Shown piece by piece: positions 46,911-55,979 of a stretch of DNA of 64,000 bases. The position numbers and the translations under genes were made by a program. Every line of letters starts with the position of its first letter. Within the stretch, counting starts at the first letter, position 1. The notes under the pieces were generated by a model. That model was not told the origin of the DNA, made no database searches, and was given only the letters and a program-made list of their open reading frames with translations. This DNA comes from Bradyrhizobium erythrophlei. GTDB taxonomy: Bacteria > Pseudomonadota > Alphaproteobacteria > Rhizobiales > Xanthobacteraceae. The DNA is taken from contig NZ_LT670818.1 in assembly GCF_900129505.1 (NCBI RefSeq), positions 5,117,001 through 5,181,000 of the forward strand. The letters run 5' to 3'.

Positions 46911-47638
46911 ATGAAAGTGACCAGCCCATCGTTGCCGTCATAGACGACGACGAATCCGTCCGCGAAAGTTTGCGTGGGCTTCTGGAAACGATCTCCTTGC
47001 AGGTCGCGCTCTTCAGGTCAGTTGAGGCGTTTTTGGGCGCCAACCCTCCGGTACTACCGAGCTGTATCGTTCTGGATGTTAGACTTCCAGGAGCAAGCGG
47101 GTTCGAGCTGCAAAAACAGCTAGTCGCGGCTCACGTCGATACGCCGATTGTATTCATCACTGGCCATGGCGATATCCCGATGTCGGTGCGAGCCATGAAA
47201 GCAGGCGCAATAGAGTTCTTGTCAAAACCTTTCCGGGAGCAAGAGCTACTCGATGCGGTACGCCAAGGGATCGAACGCCACCGTGCGCGCGCCGCGCAAC
47301 GACGCGCTTGGGCGCAAATCCACGAGCGATTTGCGGTCTTGACCGATCGCGAAAAGGAAATCATGGCCTTGCTTGCAGGGGGACGCGTAAGCAAGCAGAT
47401 TGCCGGCCAACTTGGCGTCAGCGAAGTGACTGTCCGCGTTCATCGTAGCCAAATCATGCAAAAAATGGGCGCGCGCTCGCTGACGGATTTGGTACGAATT
47501 GCGGACCGGCTCAAGACGGATGACGAAAACCCCTTGGACCCGGTCGCTGAAGGCCCCTACGATGGGCCGCCTCGCACGAGCCGCACGGTGAAGCGCGTCA
47601 CAAGGAAACAGAAAGGTCGCGGCAATCTCGCGAAGTAA
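46907..47638 (+). CDS. FixJ-type response regulator, cognate of the PAS kinase
   Basis: 243 residues. Receiver with VAVIDDDESVRESL, Asp57 in [39 protein letters not shown] and Lys107. LuxR HTH at about 138-200 (LTDREKEIMALLAGGRVSKQIAGQLGVSEVTVRVHRSQIMQKMGARSLTDLVRIA). A basic tail (RTSRTVKRVTRKQKGRG) of about 40 residues is unusual for FixJ. Start ATGAATG overlaps the kinase TGA, so the pair is translationally coupled and very probably a cognate two-component system. Confidence 0.9.
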   Translation: MNESDQPIVAVIDDDESVRESLRGLLETISLQVALFRSVEAFLGANPPVLPSCIVLDVRLPGASGFELQKQLVAAHVDTPIVFITGHGDIPMSVRAMKAGAIEFLSKPFREQELLDAVRQGIERHRARAAQRRAWAQIHERFAVLTDREKEIMALLAGGRVSKQIAGQLGVSEVTVRVHRSQIMQKMGARSLTDLVRIADRLKTDDENPLDPVAEGPYDGPPRTSRTVKRVTRKQKGRGNLAK

Positions 47639-48017
47639 CTTTCTGACTATCCCCGGGTAACCCATTGATGTGATTGTGGTGCGTTCCTCTCCGAGCCCAT
47701 CACAAGACTTAGATGGCTCCTCCATCTGGCGACACATTTTGCCCGGATTGCCTCAGCTTCGCATCGCGCTCCCAATGAGTCCGCTGCCAGGCCCATGGGT
47801 CCGCGCCAGCTGTGGATGAACTGAGGCCGGCGTTTTGCTTATGGCCGGATAAGCGAAGAGGCGCAGCCTCTGAACTCGATCGTAGTTTGCCTAAACGATA
47901 CGAAAGGACTTCCCTTTCATTGTTTATTTGCGACTACAAAATGGTAGGGGCCGAAAGCCGGCTGTGCGAGTTAAGCTACGCCAATTAAGTCAACAGCCGC
48001 GAACATGGAGAACTCCG
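47639..48017. other. Intergenic region
   Basis: 379 bp, no gene recognised. Presumably holds the promoter for the regulators at 48018 and 48403. Confidence 0.35.
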
Positions 48018-48446
48018 TTGAATACACTGGAGCTAGTGGCAATCGTAGATGACGACGAGAACGTTTTGATAGCGATGCAGGGACTCGTCGAAACATTCGG
48101 TTACCGAACTGCTGCCTTCGGATCAGCGAACGAATTTCTGACGTCGGATGCGATAAATGAAGCCGGCTGTCTGATTGTCGATGTGCAAATGCCTCAAATG
48201 AGCGGGATCGAGCTTTTTCATACGCTCATGGCGACCAGATATCCGATGCCTGCGATATTCATCGCGGCCAATCCGAATCCCAAGGCTGAAAAGCGACTGC
48301 TCGAAGAAGGAGCAATCGCCTATTTGGCCAAACCTGTTCGAACGGAGGCCCTGCGTGCAAGCCTCCGTATGACATTGTATCGACTACCAGGGAGTGACAG
48401 TCATGACAACGATTGGCGAAACTGCCCGCCGCATCAGCACCGCTGA
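48018..48446 (+). CDS. Single-domain response regulator
   Basis: About 142 residues. Receiver only: [14 protein letters not shown], Asp55 in [41 protein letters not shown]. The usual Thr of ITxH is replaced by Ala (IFIAAN), which may alter phosphorylation. A TTG start at 48018 is preferred, with GGAG upstream; the open frame extends further left without domain similarity. The 3' end overlaps the next regulator by 44 bases, indicating co-expression. Confidence 0.75.
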
Positions 48447-49080
48447 AGTCATTGTTGAGCCCATCGTCTACGTAGTTGACGATGATTGCCTCATCCGTGG
48501 GATGCTCAGCAGCCTGTTTCGATCGGTTGGCTTGCAGGTTCGGTTATTTGAGTCCGCTCGAGAATTGTTGCAATCTGAACTGGACGATGCTCCCAGTTGT
48601 CTGGTTCTCGATATCAGAATGCCTGGTCTGAGTGGCTTTGATCTTCAAGCTGAATTAGCTAAATCCAATATTAGGATCCCAATTATCTTTCTGACCGGGC
48701 ACGGGGATGTTTCAACGTCGGTAAGGGCGATGAAGGCTGGCGCGGTCGACTTTCTGACCAAGCCTTTCCGCGAGCAGGACATGCTTGATGCGGTTGCTAC
48801 GGCGCTCGAGCGCGATCAGAAACGGTCCAATGAAGAGAGATCCCACTCGGACCTCCAAGATCGGTTCGCCTTATTAAGCGACCGCGAGCGCCAGGTTATG
48901 GCATTGGTGACGGGCGGCCTTATGAACAAGCAGGTCGCGAGCAAGATCGGTATAGCCCAGCAGACAGTGAAGCTCCATCGGGGCAACCTGACGCGAAAAA
49001 TGCGCGCCAAATCGCTGGCCGATCTGGTTCTGATGGCGGAAAATCTCGGGATCCGTGGACGGGAGAAAGAGCAGAACTAG
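48403..49080 (+). CDS. FixJ-type response regulator, receiver plus LuxR HTH
   Basis: 225 residues. [14 protein letters not shown], Asp70 in [39 protein letters not shown], then a LuxR HTH ([60 protein letters not shown]). It is strikingly like the protein at 42749-43408, with which it shares length and most HTH positions, so the two are likely paralogues. AGGGAG lies before the ATG at 48403; GTG 48394 is an alternative. Partner kinase unknown. Confidence 0.86.
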
Positions 49081-49397
49081 ACGGTAGCTGATGGGCCAGG
49101 GCGGTCTGCCCAGGTAACGATAAGATAACCTGTTATGGCGCAAGCAGCAAAGACATCGTTGTCATTCCTGGAGCAGCACCTGTCTGGTGCGCGGGGCAAG
49201 GGTAACCCTTGCTCATCAGGGCTCCAATCTGTCACGGTAGACAGTTCGACCAAATCCCTTGCACTACTAAATGGATCGTGCCACCGACCGCTAGTTTCCA
49301 GGAGCGCTGATCCAGGGAAAAATGAGCCGCATGCTGAGATGCGGCCATTTTCGGGCGTTCCTCCTTATCACTTGGGTCGCACCATTGCTTAACCTAG
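49081..49397. other. Intergenic region
   Basis: Spacer between the FixJ-like gene and the IS. No gene recognised. Confidence 0.35.
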
Positions 49398-50233
49398 GGT
49401 CGGGACTCATTAAATCCACCATACAAGAGCGGCGATCAGACAGACAGAGGCCAAGTAGTTTCGAGCCAGTCTGTCATAGCGTGTTGCGATACGGCGGAAG
49501 TCCTTTAGCCTGTTGAATGCAGCTTCGATGCGCCAGCGAAGCTTGTACAGGCGTTTGCTGAAGCGGAACGGTTGCTTCCTGTTGCTGCGGTTTGGAATGA
49601 CCGGCCTGGTTCCGCGTTCATCCAGTTCTTCGCGCAATTCGGCGCTGTCGTAAAGCCTTGTCGCCAAGCATACGCTTCGCCGACTTTACCCTGCGGATCA
49701 GGCGTTCTGCGACCGGGCAGTCGTGGGCTTCACCTCCGGTCAACAGAATGGCGATGAGGCGTCCTTTAGCATCTGCGAGTGCGTGGATCTTCGTGTTGCG
49801 CCCTCCGCGCGAGCGGCCAACAGCCTGCTTCTGCTCCCCCCTTTTCCGCCCGATGCCGAGCGGTGCGCTTTGACGTGTGTGGAGTCGATCATCTGCGTGT
49901 CTGTGGATCGTCCGTTCCCAGCAAGGTCCCGGAACAGGTTTTCCCAGATGCCACGCCGCGCCCAGCGTACGAAGCGGTTATAGATCGTCGTCGGTGGACC
50001 ATAAGCTTCCGGGCAATCGCACCAGCGGCAGCCGCACCTGAGCACGTGCACGATCCCGCTGATCACGCGTCGGTCATCGGCGCGCTCGACGCCACGCACA
50101 TCCTTCGGCAAATGCGGCTCAATCCGTGCCCATTGCTCGTCGCTCAGCCAGAACAGATTTCGGCTCATCAATTCTTCCCCCAATACGAATCAATATCGTA
50201 TTGTTCAAACAGAAAAATTAATGAGTTCTGACC
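49398..50233 (-). mobile_element. IS5-family (IS427-like) insertion sequence, 836 bp
   Basis: Inverted ends read GGTCGGGACTCATTAA on the left and, inverted, GGTCAGAACTCATTAA on the right, with two mismatches. CTAG flanks both sides (49394-49397 and 50234-50237), probably the target duplication. Length and a two-frame transposase on the minus strand fit the IS427 subgroup of IS5. The transposase carries an extra mutation, so the copy is probably immobile by itself. Confidence 0.85.
49410..50168 (-). pseudogene. IS5/IS427 transposase with programmed slip site and added frameshift
   Basis: The first frame gives MSRNLFWLSDEQWARIEPHLP, DRRVISGIVHVLRCGCRW and DTQMIDSTHVKAHRSASGGKGG, containing the first catalytic Asp. 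An AAAAGGGGGG run near 49833 is a normal -1 slip site leading to EQKQAVGRSRGGRNTKIHALAD and GDKA. A further inserted T around 49655 breaks the second frame before YDSAELREELDERGTRPVIPNRSNRKQPF and RWRIEAAFNRLKDFRRIATRYD, the DDE Glu region. That second break is not expected and should abolish activity. Confidence 0.82.
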
Positions 50234-50456
50234 CTAGTACGTGCACGCTGATGATGCTTGTGCGGCGTTGCTTCACCTAGTTCAGTTTTGTGTTGATCTG
50301 TGCACTTGGCCCAGTTCAAAACTGTTGATGGTCGAGAACCACAAGGTCGAAAAAATTAGAGCAATCCAGGTCAATTCATCTGCGCAAGAAATCGTTAGGC
50401 TTGCGCGCAGACTTGGCCGCCCATCTAAAAAAGTTGAAACAGGATGGATTTTCACC

Positions 50457-51215
50457 ATGTCCCGCTTAGAAGCTTATCGCGACGGATTCCCGAATGCTCG
50501 CCTGAACCGTTCGAAAACAGGCGTGCTTGAAGTGGCGCTGCACACTGATGGCGGCACGGTGGTGTTCAATGGGTATACCCATGAACAGTTCGTCGATCTG
50601 TTTCACGCGATCGCCTCCGATCCAGATAACCGCGTCGTCATCCTGACCGGCAGCGGCGCAGCGTTTATGGAGTCCATCAGCCCTGAGGGCTTCGACTTCT
50701 TCACTCCGCAAGGCTACGATAAGATCTATCGCGAGGGCAAAAAAGTTCTCATGAACATCCTTGACATCGAAGTGCCGCTCATTGCTGCGGTGAATGGCCC
50801 GGTACGGCTGCACTCGGAATACATCCTGCTCTCCGATATTGTCCTGGCCACTCCGTCGACCGTTTTTCAGGATAAGCCACACTTCGAATTTGGCATCGTT
50901 CCCGGGGATGGCGTCCATCTGCTGTGGCCGGAAGTGATTGGCACGGTACGGGGCCGCTACTTCATATTGACCTGCCAGGAGCTCGATGCGCAGACGGCCA
51001 AGGAATGGGGCGCGGTCAATGAAGTTGTGCCCGCCGACAAGCTGCTTGCCCGCGCCCGCGAGATTGGAGAAGAGCTCGCAAAGCTGCCGCCGCTCACCAC
51101 GAGGTACACACGCATCGCACTGACCCAGAAACTGCGACGCATCATCGACGAGGGCGTCGGATACGGGCTCGCCCTGGAGGGCATTAGCGCTGCCGATGTG
51201 GCGAGGGCCAAATGA
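50457..51215 (+). CDS. Crotonase-family beta-diketone hydrolase (6-oxocamphor hydrolase-like)
   Basis: About 252 residues from ATG 50457. It keeps all the residues I recall as catalytic in 6-oxocamphor hydrolase, shifted by three: His42 (YTHEQF), His119 (NGPVRLHSE), His142 (DKPHFEFG), Asp151 (GIVPGDG) and Glu241. Length and segments such as EVPLIAAVNGPV and GRYFILTCQELDAQTAKEWGAVNEV match that branch rather than enoyl-CoA hydratases. Likely reaction: retro-Claisen cleavage of a cyclic or linear beta-diketone. The stop overlaps the start of a ruined molybdenum hydroxylase, so it once belonged to a terpene or cyclic-ketone pathway operon. Confidence 0.8.
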   Translation: MSRLEAYRDGFPNARLNRSKTGVLEVALHTDGGTVVFNGYTHEQFVDLFHAIASDPDNRVVILTGSGAAFMESISPEGFDFFTPQGYDKIYREGKKVLMNILDIEVPLIAAVNGPVRLHSEYILLSDIVLATPSTVFQDKPHFEFGIVPGDGVHLLWPEVIGTVRGRYFILTCQELDAQTAKEWGAVNEVVPADKLLARAREIGEELAKLPPLTTRYTRIALTQKLRRIIDEGVGYGLALEGISAADVARAK

Positions 51216-51620
51216 GCAAGACACCGAAACCCGGGTCCGACGACGCTGCGACCGGAAAAACGTCCAGTGGGAATACAGGCATCGAGTGTGCCTGTGAATC
51301 TGACGGTCAACGGCCTAGCTCACGCGATTACGGTTGGGCCGCGCATGACGCCCTGGCGGATGAAGGCATTATGCCGGTTTGAGCTTCGCCCCGCAATGCT
51401 CCACTCGCTCCAATTGGCGTTCATCGAGCACGACGGATTCCAATGCGGTCTCTGCACCGCGGGCCAGATCATGTGCGGGGTCGCCATGATCGAAGAGGCG
51501 AGGGCCGGTTGGCCAAGTGCCGCGACGGCGGATCGCTGGCGAAAAGATCTGAACAACACCTACGCTGAACTCCTCGCCCGCAACGGGGCTCTCATGCCTT
51601 GCAGCCGAAGGTGGCTGTGA
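51212..51620 (+). pseudogene. Aldehyde/isoquinoline oxidoreductase small [2Fe-2S] subunit remnant
   Basis: Begins at ATG 51212 and reads in broken frames: VNLTVNGLAHAITVGPR (N-terminus of the ferredoxin domain). A gap where the first Cys cluster should be leads to LHSLQLAFIEHDGFQCGLCTAGQIMCGVAMIEEARAGWPS, the second [2Fe-2S] motif region. About 60 codons containing the plant-type cluster are lost. Confidence 0.8.
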
Positions 51621-51624
51621 TCCG

Positions 51625-52077
51625 GTGGAGGAGGTGACCGGCCCTAAAGCAATCTGCAGCTTCTCCACCGTGTTTGCAGAGGTGCGCGTCAACCCTGACC
51701 TTGGGCTCGTGCGCCTGAACCGCTTCGTCGGCGCCTATGACGCCTGGATCATCAATCGCAAGACGGCGCGCAGCCAGGCGATTGGCGGCATCATCTGGGG
51801 GGTAGGTCAGGCCCTGCTGGAACAGTCCGAGACTGATCCGGCATCGGGCCAATTCAGAAACCGCAACTACACCGGCTACCTCGTGCCGACCATGCGGATA
51901 TTGCGGAGCTCGATGTCTTATTCGTCGGCGGTTTCGAAAGAGGCGAGCCCACTGGGCGTTAAAGGTCTTGGCGAGCTGACGGCTGTATCGGTAGCGCCGG
52001 CCATTACCAATGCGGTCTTTCACGCGACCGGCAAACGTATTCGAGACCTGCCGGTCACCGTGGAGAAGCTGCTGTGA
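51625..52077 (+). pseudogene. Molybdopterin-binding large subunit, C-terminal remnant
   Basis: Reads CSFSTVFAEVRVNPDLGLVRLNRFVGAYDAW, then ARSQAIGGIIWGVGQALLEQSETDP and NYTGYLVPTMRI. Next is SPLGVKGLGELTAVSVAPAITNAVFHATGKRIRDLPVTVEKLL, the end of a xanthine-dehydrogenase-type MoCo subunit, including the catalytic Glu in GVKGLGE. Only about the last 150 of over 700 residues survive. Confidence 0.82.
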
Positions 52078-52202
52078 GAGATACGGTGCCACGAAGTGAA
52101 CACATGCGACCGTGATCGACGAGGAGGTCAAGGCAGGATCAGTAGCTTAGGAAAGTGCCGACGCGGCGACTATCTCAGCCACCGATGCGAAATGGTAAGC
52201 TC

Positions 52203-52436
52203 TCAATTCGGCTTGCCGAGTACGAACGCGAACGGAACCACGAAGATTTCGACGCCAACATCGTCGCTGACGTGCAGGACCCAATCCCGGCAATGCTTTG
52301 CGCTATGCGCCATGATGAGGGACCGCACAACTCCTGCAGCGTGGTCACGCGCCTCAACGAGATTGTCTACAGCGGCGCCGTATTGATCAATCAATATCCC
52401 TCGGTCACAGGAACAATGGAAATAGACGTGGGTCAC
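52203..52436 (-). CDS. DUF6894 family protein
   Basis: A 77-residue protein, HVYFHCSCDRGILIDQYGAAVDNLVEARDHAAGVVRSLIM...DWVLHVSDDVGVEIFVVPFA. The pattern (YFH, D-G, A-R-A, VHV-D--G-E-F-VPF) is that of DUF6894, small proteins common in rhizobia with many paralogues per genome and no known role. A GTG start at 52436 is preceded by GAGGGAGG. The other open frames here (for example 52155-52562 on the plus strand) are shadows. Confidence 0.75.
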   Translation of the reverse strand: MTHVYFHCSCDRGILIDQYGAAVDNLVEARDHAAGVVRSLIMAHSAKHCRDWVLHVSDDVGVEIFVVPFAFVLGKPN

Positions 52437-52957
52437 ATTCTGCCTCCCTCGATTGCATTCGGCATGAGGTTCAAGATCGAAGACCTCCTTTCAACGTTGG
52501 CAATCCACAAGGCCGGTCCGGCTGTAAGACAAGGCCGTCGTAGGGTATTGGCCAAGACCTAACCTGACTTGTCCATTTCTCTCGCAGGTGTGTCGATCGT
52601 GCTATTTCTGGTGTTTTTGACGTGTTGGCTAGTCACTATCGCATTAGCGGGCCGGCAATCCTTGGCCCTCCGCGGGCCGCTGCCGTCGTTTTGTTATCGC
52701 CTCGGTGGCCGTCGCGCGACGCGAGCTGCGTCCTGCTTCAGCAAGTAGAGCGACACGGCAAACTGAACGACCGCAGACGATCCGCTCGCCCCGTGGATCA
52801 GTAATGCGAATTTCGTCGTTGAAAGCGCCTACGATGCCCGGTGACCTGCCGCATTTGATTCACGACAGCTGATCAGCCGGACAAGTTTTTGCGGATGGAT
52901 ATCATGGCCGTGGCGGTCGGCGGTATCTTGCTCCGACATCGGGAAATCATCGCCTGC
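52437..52957. other. Intergenic region
   Basis: 521 bp between the DUF6894 gene and ccmH. No supported gene or clear signal. Confidence 0.35.
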
Positions 52958-53440
52958 CTACGCGCCGTCCAATTGCGAGTCGATAGCCTTCAGCTTCAGT
53001 TTCTCGCCTTCCGTCAGCGCCGCAGTCTCGGGAAGCCCCGGGTGCGCGGACCGGCGCAGGACCGGGAAGACGATCGCAAACAGGCCGATGATCAATATCG
53101 CGAGCGGCGCGGCCCACAGGATCGCCGTATGCCAGCTCATCCGGGGCCTCAGCAGCACGAACTCGCCATAGCGCGCTACCATGTAGTCGACCACCTGGGT
53201 GTCGCTGTCGCCGGCCTTGAGGCGCTCGCGCACCAGCAGACGCAGATCGCGCGCCAGCGGCGCTTCGGAATCGTCGATCGACTGGTTCTGGCAAACCATG
53301 CAGCGCAGATCGTGCGAGATCGCGCGGGCGCGCGCCTCGAGCTTCGCATCGGGGAGAATTTCGTCCACCTGGACGGCATAGAGCGGCGGCGCACTGAACA
53401 GCGCCAGCGCCACCAGAAGAAACCGAACGCTCCGGACCAT
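52958..53440 (-). CDS. ccmH: CcmH/CycL, cytochrome c maturation thioreductase
   Basis: 160 residues. A signal peptide (FLLVALALFSAPPLYA) precedes the redox motif LRCMVCQNQSI with Cys47 and Cys50. A membrane helix (ILWAAPLAILIIGLFAIVF) lies near residues 107-128, with a short cytoplasmic tail. CcmH holds apocytochrome c CXXCH thiols reduced for haem ligation, acting with CcmG and CcmF in the periplasm. Last gene of the ccmI-ccmE-ccmF-ccmH operon, 75 bp after ccmF. Confidence 0.93.
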   Translation of the reverse strand: MVRSVRFLLVALALFSAPPLYAVQVDEILPDAKLEARARAISHDLRCMVCQNQSIDDSEAPLARDLRLLVRERLKAGDSDTQVVDYMVARYGEFVLLRPRMSWHTAILWAAPLAILIIGLFAIVFPVLRRSAHPGLPETAALTEGEKLKLKAIDSQLDGA

Positions 53441-53515
53441 TCGACGTCCTTTAACCCGGGCCCAAGATCCTGTCCGAACTGGCCGCGGCGCGACCGCCCC
53501 GCGAGATGAAGAAAT

Positions 53516-55498
53516 TCATTCCGCGGGCTGCGCCACGATCTTCGCCGCCGGCTTCGGCGCGCCGATCCGCAACCTGCGGTCCGACAATGACAGCGCGCCG
53601 CCGAAGGCCATCACCAGCGCCCCGAGCCAGATCAGCAGCACAAACGGCTTGTGATAGAGGCGCAGCGCGATCGAGCCGTCGGCATTGCTGTCGCCGAGCG
53701 AGAGATACAGCTGGCTGACACCGCGCGTCAGCAGCGCGGCCTCGGTGGTCGACATGCCATCGCGCGACGGGAACACCCGCTTCGACGGCTCCATGATTCC
53801 GATCACACTGTCTGCCTTGCGCACCGTGAAGTGCGCGGCGGTCTCGCGGTAATTCGAGCCGTCGCGGCTGACCATGCCGTCGAAAGTCAAATCGTAACCA
53901 CTGATGGAAACGCTCTGCGTCGGTTTCAGCGCGATGATGCGTTCGCTTCCCCAGGTGCTTGCGCAGACAATTCCGATCATCGTGACGCCGAGTGCAAAAT
54001 GCGCCACCGCCGTGCCCCAGGCCGAGCGCGGCAGACCGGCCGCGCGCCGTCCGATCTTTTCGATCGACAGGCTGCGCAGATCGACGCGTTCCGCGACGTC
54101 CGTCAGAGCGCCGGCCATCACGAACAAGGCAAGGCCAATACCGAACGGCGCCAGCACGGCTTTGGTGCCCGCGACGGCGAAGGTCGCGGCGAGCCCGACC
54201 ATCGCGACCGCGCATGCCGCGAGCAGGCGCTGCGCGACCCCATAGAGATCGCCGCGCTTCCATGCCAGCAAGGGCCCGAACGGCACCGCGATCAGGAGCG
54301 GGATGAACAGCGGCCCGAAGGTGAGGTTGAAGAACGGCGCGCCGACCGAGATCTTGTCCCCGGTGAGCGCCTCGAGCACCAGCGGGTAGAGCGTGCCGAC
54401 GAACACGGTGGCGCAAGCGGTCGCCAGAAACAGGTTATTGAACACCAGCGCGCTTTCGCGCGAGATCGGCGCGAACAGGCCGCCCTGCTTGAGCAGCGGC
54501 GCGCGCCAGGCGAACAGCGCGAGGCTGCCGCCGATGAACACCATCAGGATCACCAGGATGAAAAGGCCGCGCGCCGGATCGTTCGAGAAGGTATGGACCG
54601 AGGTCAACACCCCCGAGCGCACCAGGAAGGTGCCGATCAGCGACAGCGAGAAGGTGAGGATCGCCAGCAGGATGGTCCACACCTTGAGCGAATTTCGCTT
54701 TTCCATCACCACGGCCGAATGCAACAGCGCGGTGCCGGCGATCCACGGCATCAGCGACGCGTTCTCCACCGGGTCCCAGAACCACCAGCCGCCCCAGCCG
54801 AGTTCGTAATAGGCCCAGTAAGAGCCCATCGCGATGCCGAGCGTCAGGCACATCCAGGCGAGCAGCGTCCACGGCCGCACCCAGCGCGCCCACGCCGCAT
54901 CGATACGGCCTTCAATCAGGGCCGCGACCGCAAAGGAGAAGGCGATGGAGAAGCCGACATAGCCGAGATAGAGCATCGGCGGATGCACCGCGAGACCGAA
55001 ATCCTGCAGGATCGGGTTGAGATCGCGGCCCTCGACCGGCACCTCGGCCAGCCGCCGGAACGGATTCGAGGTGAAGAGGATGAACAGATAGAAGGCGCAC
55101 GCAATCCAGGACTGCACCGCCAGCACGTTGGCCTTGAGCGTGGACGGCAAATTGGTTCCGAACCACGCGACCAGCGCGCCGAACAGGGACAGGATCAACA
55201 CCCACAGCAGCATCGAGCCTTCATGGTTGCCCCAGACGCTGGTGAACTTGTAGATCAGCGGCATCTGCGAATGCGAATTCTCGAACACATTGGCGACGGA
55301 AAAATCCGAGATCACGTAGCAGTAAGTGAGCGCGCCGAAGGCGATGGCCACGAAGGCGAATTGCGCCAGCGCGGTCGAGTCGGCGAGCTTCATCAGCGCC
55401 ACGTCGCCGTTGCGGGCGCCGACGACCGGCGACCACGACTGGATCAGCGCCAGCGCCAGCGCCAGTACCAGCGCGTAGTGACCGAATTCAGCGATCAT
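53516..55498 (-). CDS. ccmF: CcmF/CycK, haem lyase subunit
   Basis: 660 residues, about 15 membrane helices. The WWD motif GWGGWWFWDPVENASLMPW is seen near residue 230. HSAVVMEKRNSLKVWTILLAILTFSLSLIGTFLVRSGVLTSVHTF follows and is diagnostic of CcmF. A large periplasmic segment near the C-terminus (SERIIALKPTQSVSISGYDLTF) and a final helix complete the protein. It attaches haem from holo-CcmE to apocytochrome c. It follows ccmE by 16 bp. Confidence 0.95.
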   Translation of the reverse strand: MIAEFGHYALVLALALALIQSWSPVVGARNGDVALMKLADSTALAQFAFVAIAFGALTYCYVISDFSVANVFENSHSQMPLIYKFTSVWGNHEGSMLLWVLILSLFGALVAWFGTNLPSTLKANVLAVQSWIACAFYLFILFTSNPFRRLAEVPVEGRDLNPILQDFGLAVHPPMLYLGYVGFSIAFSFAVAALIEGRIDAAWARWVRPWTLLAWMCLTLGIAMGSYWAYYELGWGGWWFWDPVENASLMPWIAGTALLHSAVVMEKRNSLKVWTILLAILTFSLSLIGTFLVRSGVLTSVHTFSNDPARGLFILVILMVFIGGSLALFAWRAPLLKQGGLFAPISRESALVFNNLFLATACATVFVGTLYPLVLEALTGDKISVGAPFFNLTFGPLFIPLLIAVPFGPLLAWKRGDLYGVAQRLLAACAVAMVGLAATFAVAGTKAVLAPFGIGLALFVMAGALTDVAERVDLRSLSIEKIGRRAAGLPRSAWGTAVAHFALGVTMIGIVCASTWGSERIIALKPTQSVSISGYDLTFDGMVSRDGSNYRETAAHFTVRKADSVIGIMEPSKRVFPSRDGMSTTEAALLTRGVSQLYLSLGDSNADGSIALRLYHKPFVLLIWLGALVMAFGGALSLSDRRLRIGAPKPAAKIVAQPAE

Positions 55499-55514
55499 GA
55501 CGAAGACTCCCGGT

Positions 55515-55979
55515 TCATCTCGCGCTCTGCTTGACGGGCGCCGCGGTTTCCTGCCAGTGCCCCTGCTTCTTCAGGGTATCGACGACTTCGCGCGGCATGT
55601 AATTCTCGTCGTGCTTGGCGAGCACCGTATCGGCGGTGAAGGTGCCGCCCGGCTCGACATGACCCTCGGCGACGACGCCCTGTCCTTCGCGGAACAGGTC
55701 CGGCACGATGCCGCGGTAGCTGACCGGGATATCCTTGTTGCCGTCGGTCACCTGAAAGCGGATCTGCAGATTGTCGCCACGCTCGAGGCTGCCCATCTTC
55801 ACCATGCCGCCGAGGCGGACGCGCTTGCCCGGAGCGGCCTTGTTGTCGGCGATGTCGGTCGGCGAATTGAAGAACACGATCGAGTCGCGCAGCGAGTTCA
55901 GCACCAGTCCCACCGCGATGGCGAGGACGCCGAGGCTCGAGCCGATCAAAATCAGGCGCCGCTGTTTCCGTGTCATCAA
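55515..55979 (-). CDS. ccmE: CcmE/CycJ, periplasmic haem chaperone
   Basis: 154 residues. An N-terminal membrane anchor ([19 protein letters not shown]), then a beta-barrel OB-fold with [14 protein letters not shown]. His123 and Tyr127 lie in KHDENYMP, the covalent haem-binding site HxxxY. Overlaps ccmI by four bases (ATGA). Receives haem from CcmC. Confidence 0.95.
   Translation of the reverse strand: MMTRKQRRLILIGSSLGVLAIAVGLVLNSLRDSIVFFNSPTDIADNKAAPGKRVRLGGMVKMGSLERGDNLQIRFQVTDGNKDIPVSYRGIVPDLFREGQGVVAEGHVEPGGTFTADTVLAKHDENYMPREVVDTLKKQGHWQETAAPVKQSAR

Noticed and set aside
53651..55534. Long plus-strand open frame of 627 codons
   Set aside because: It lies antisense to ccmF with Arg/Gln/Glu-rich composition typical of the reverse strand of a high-GC gene; no domain or start signal.
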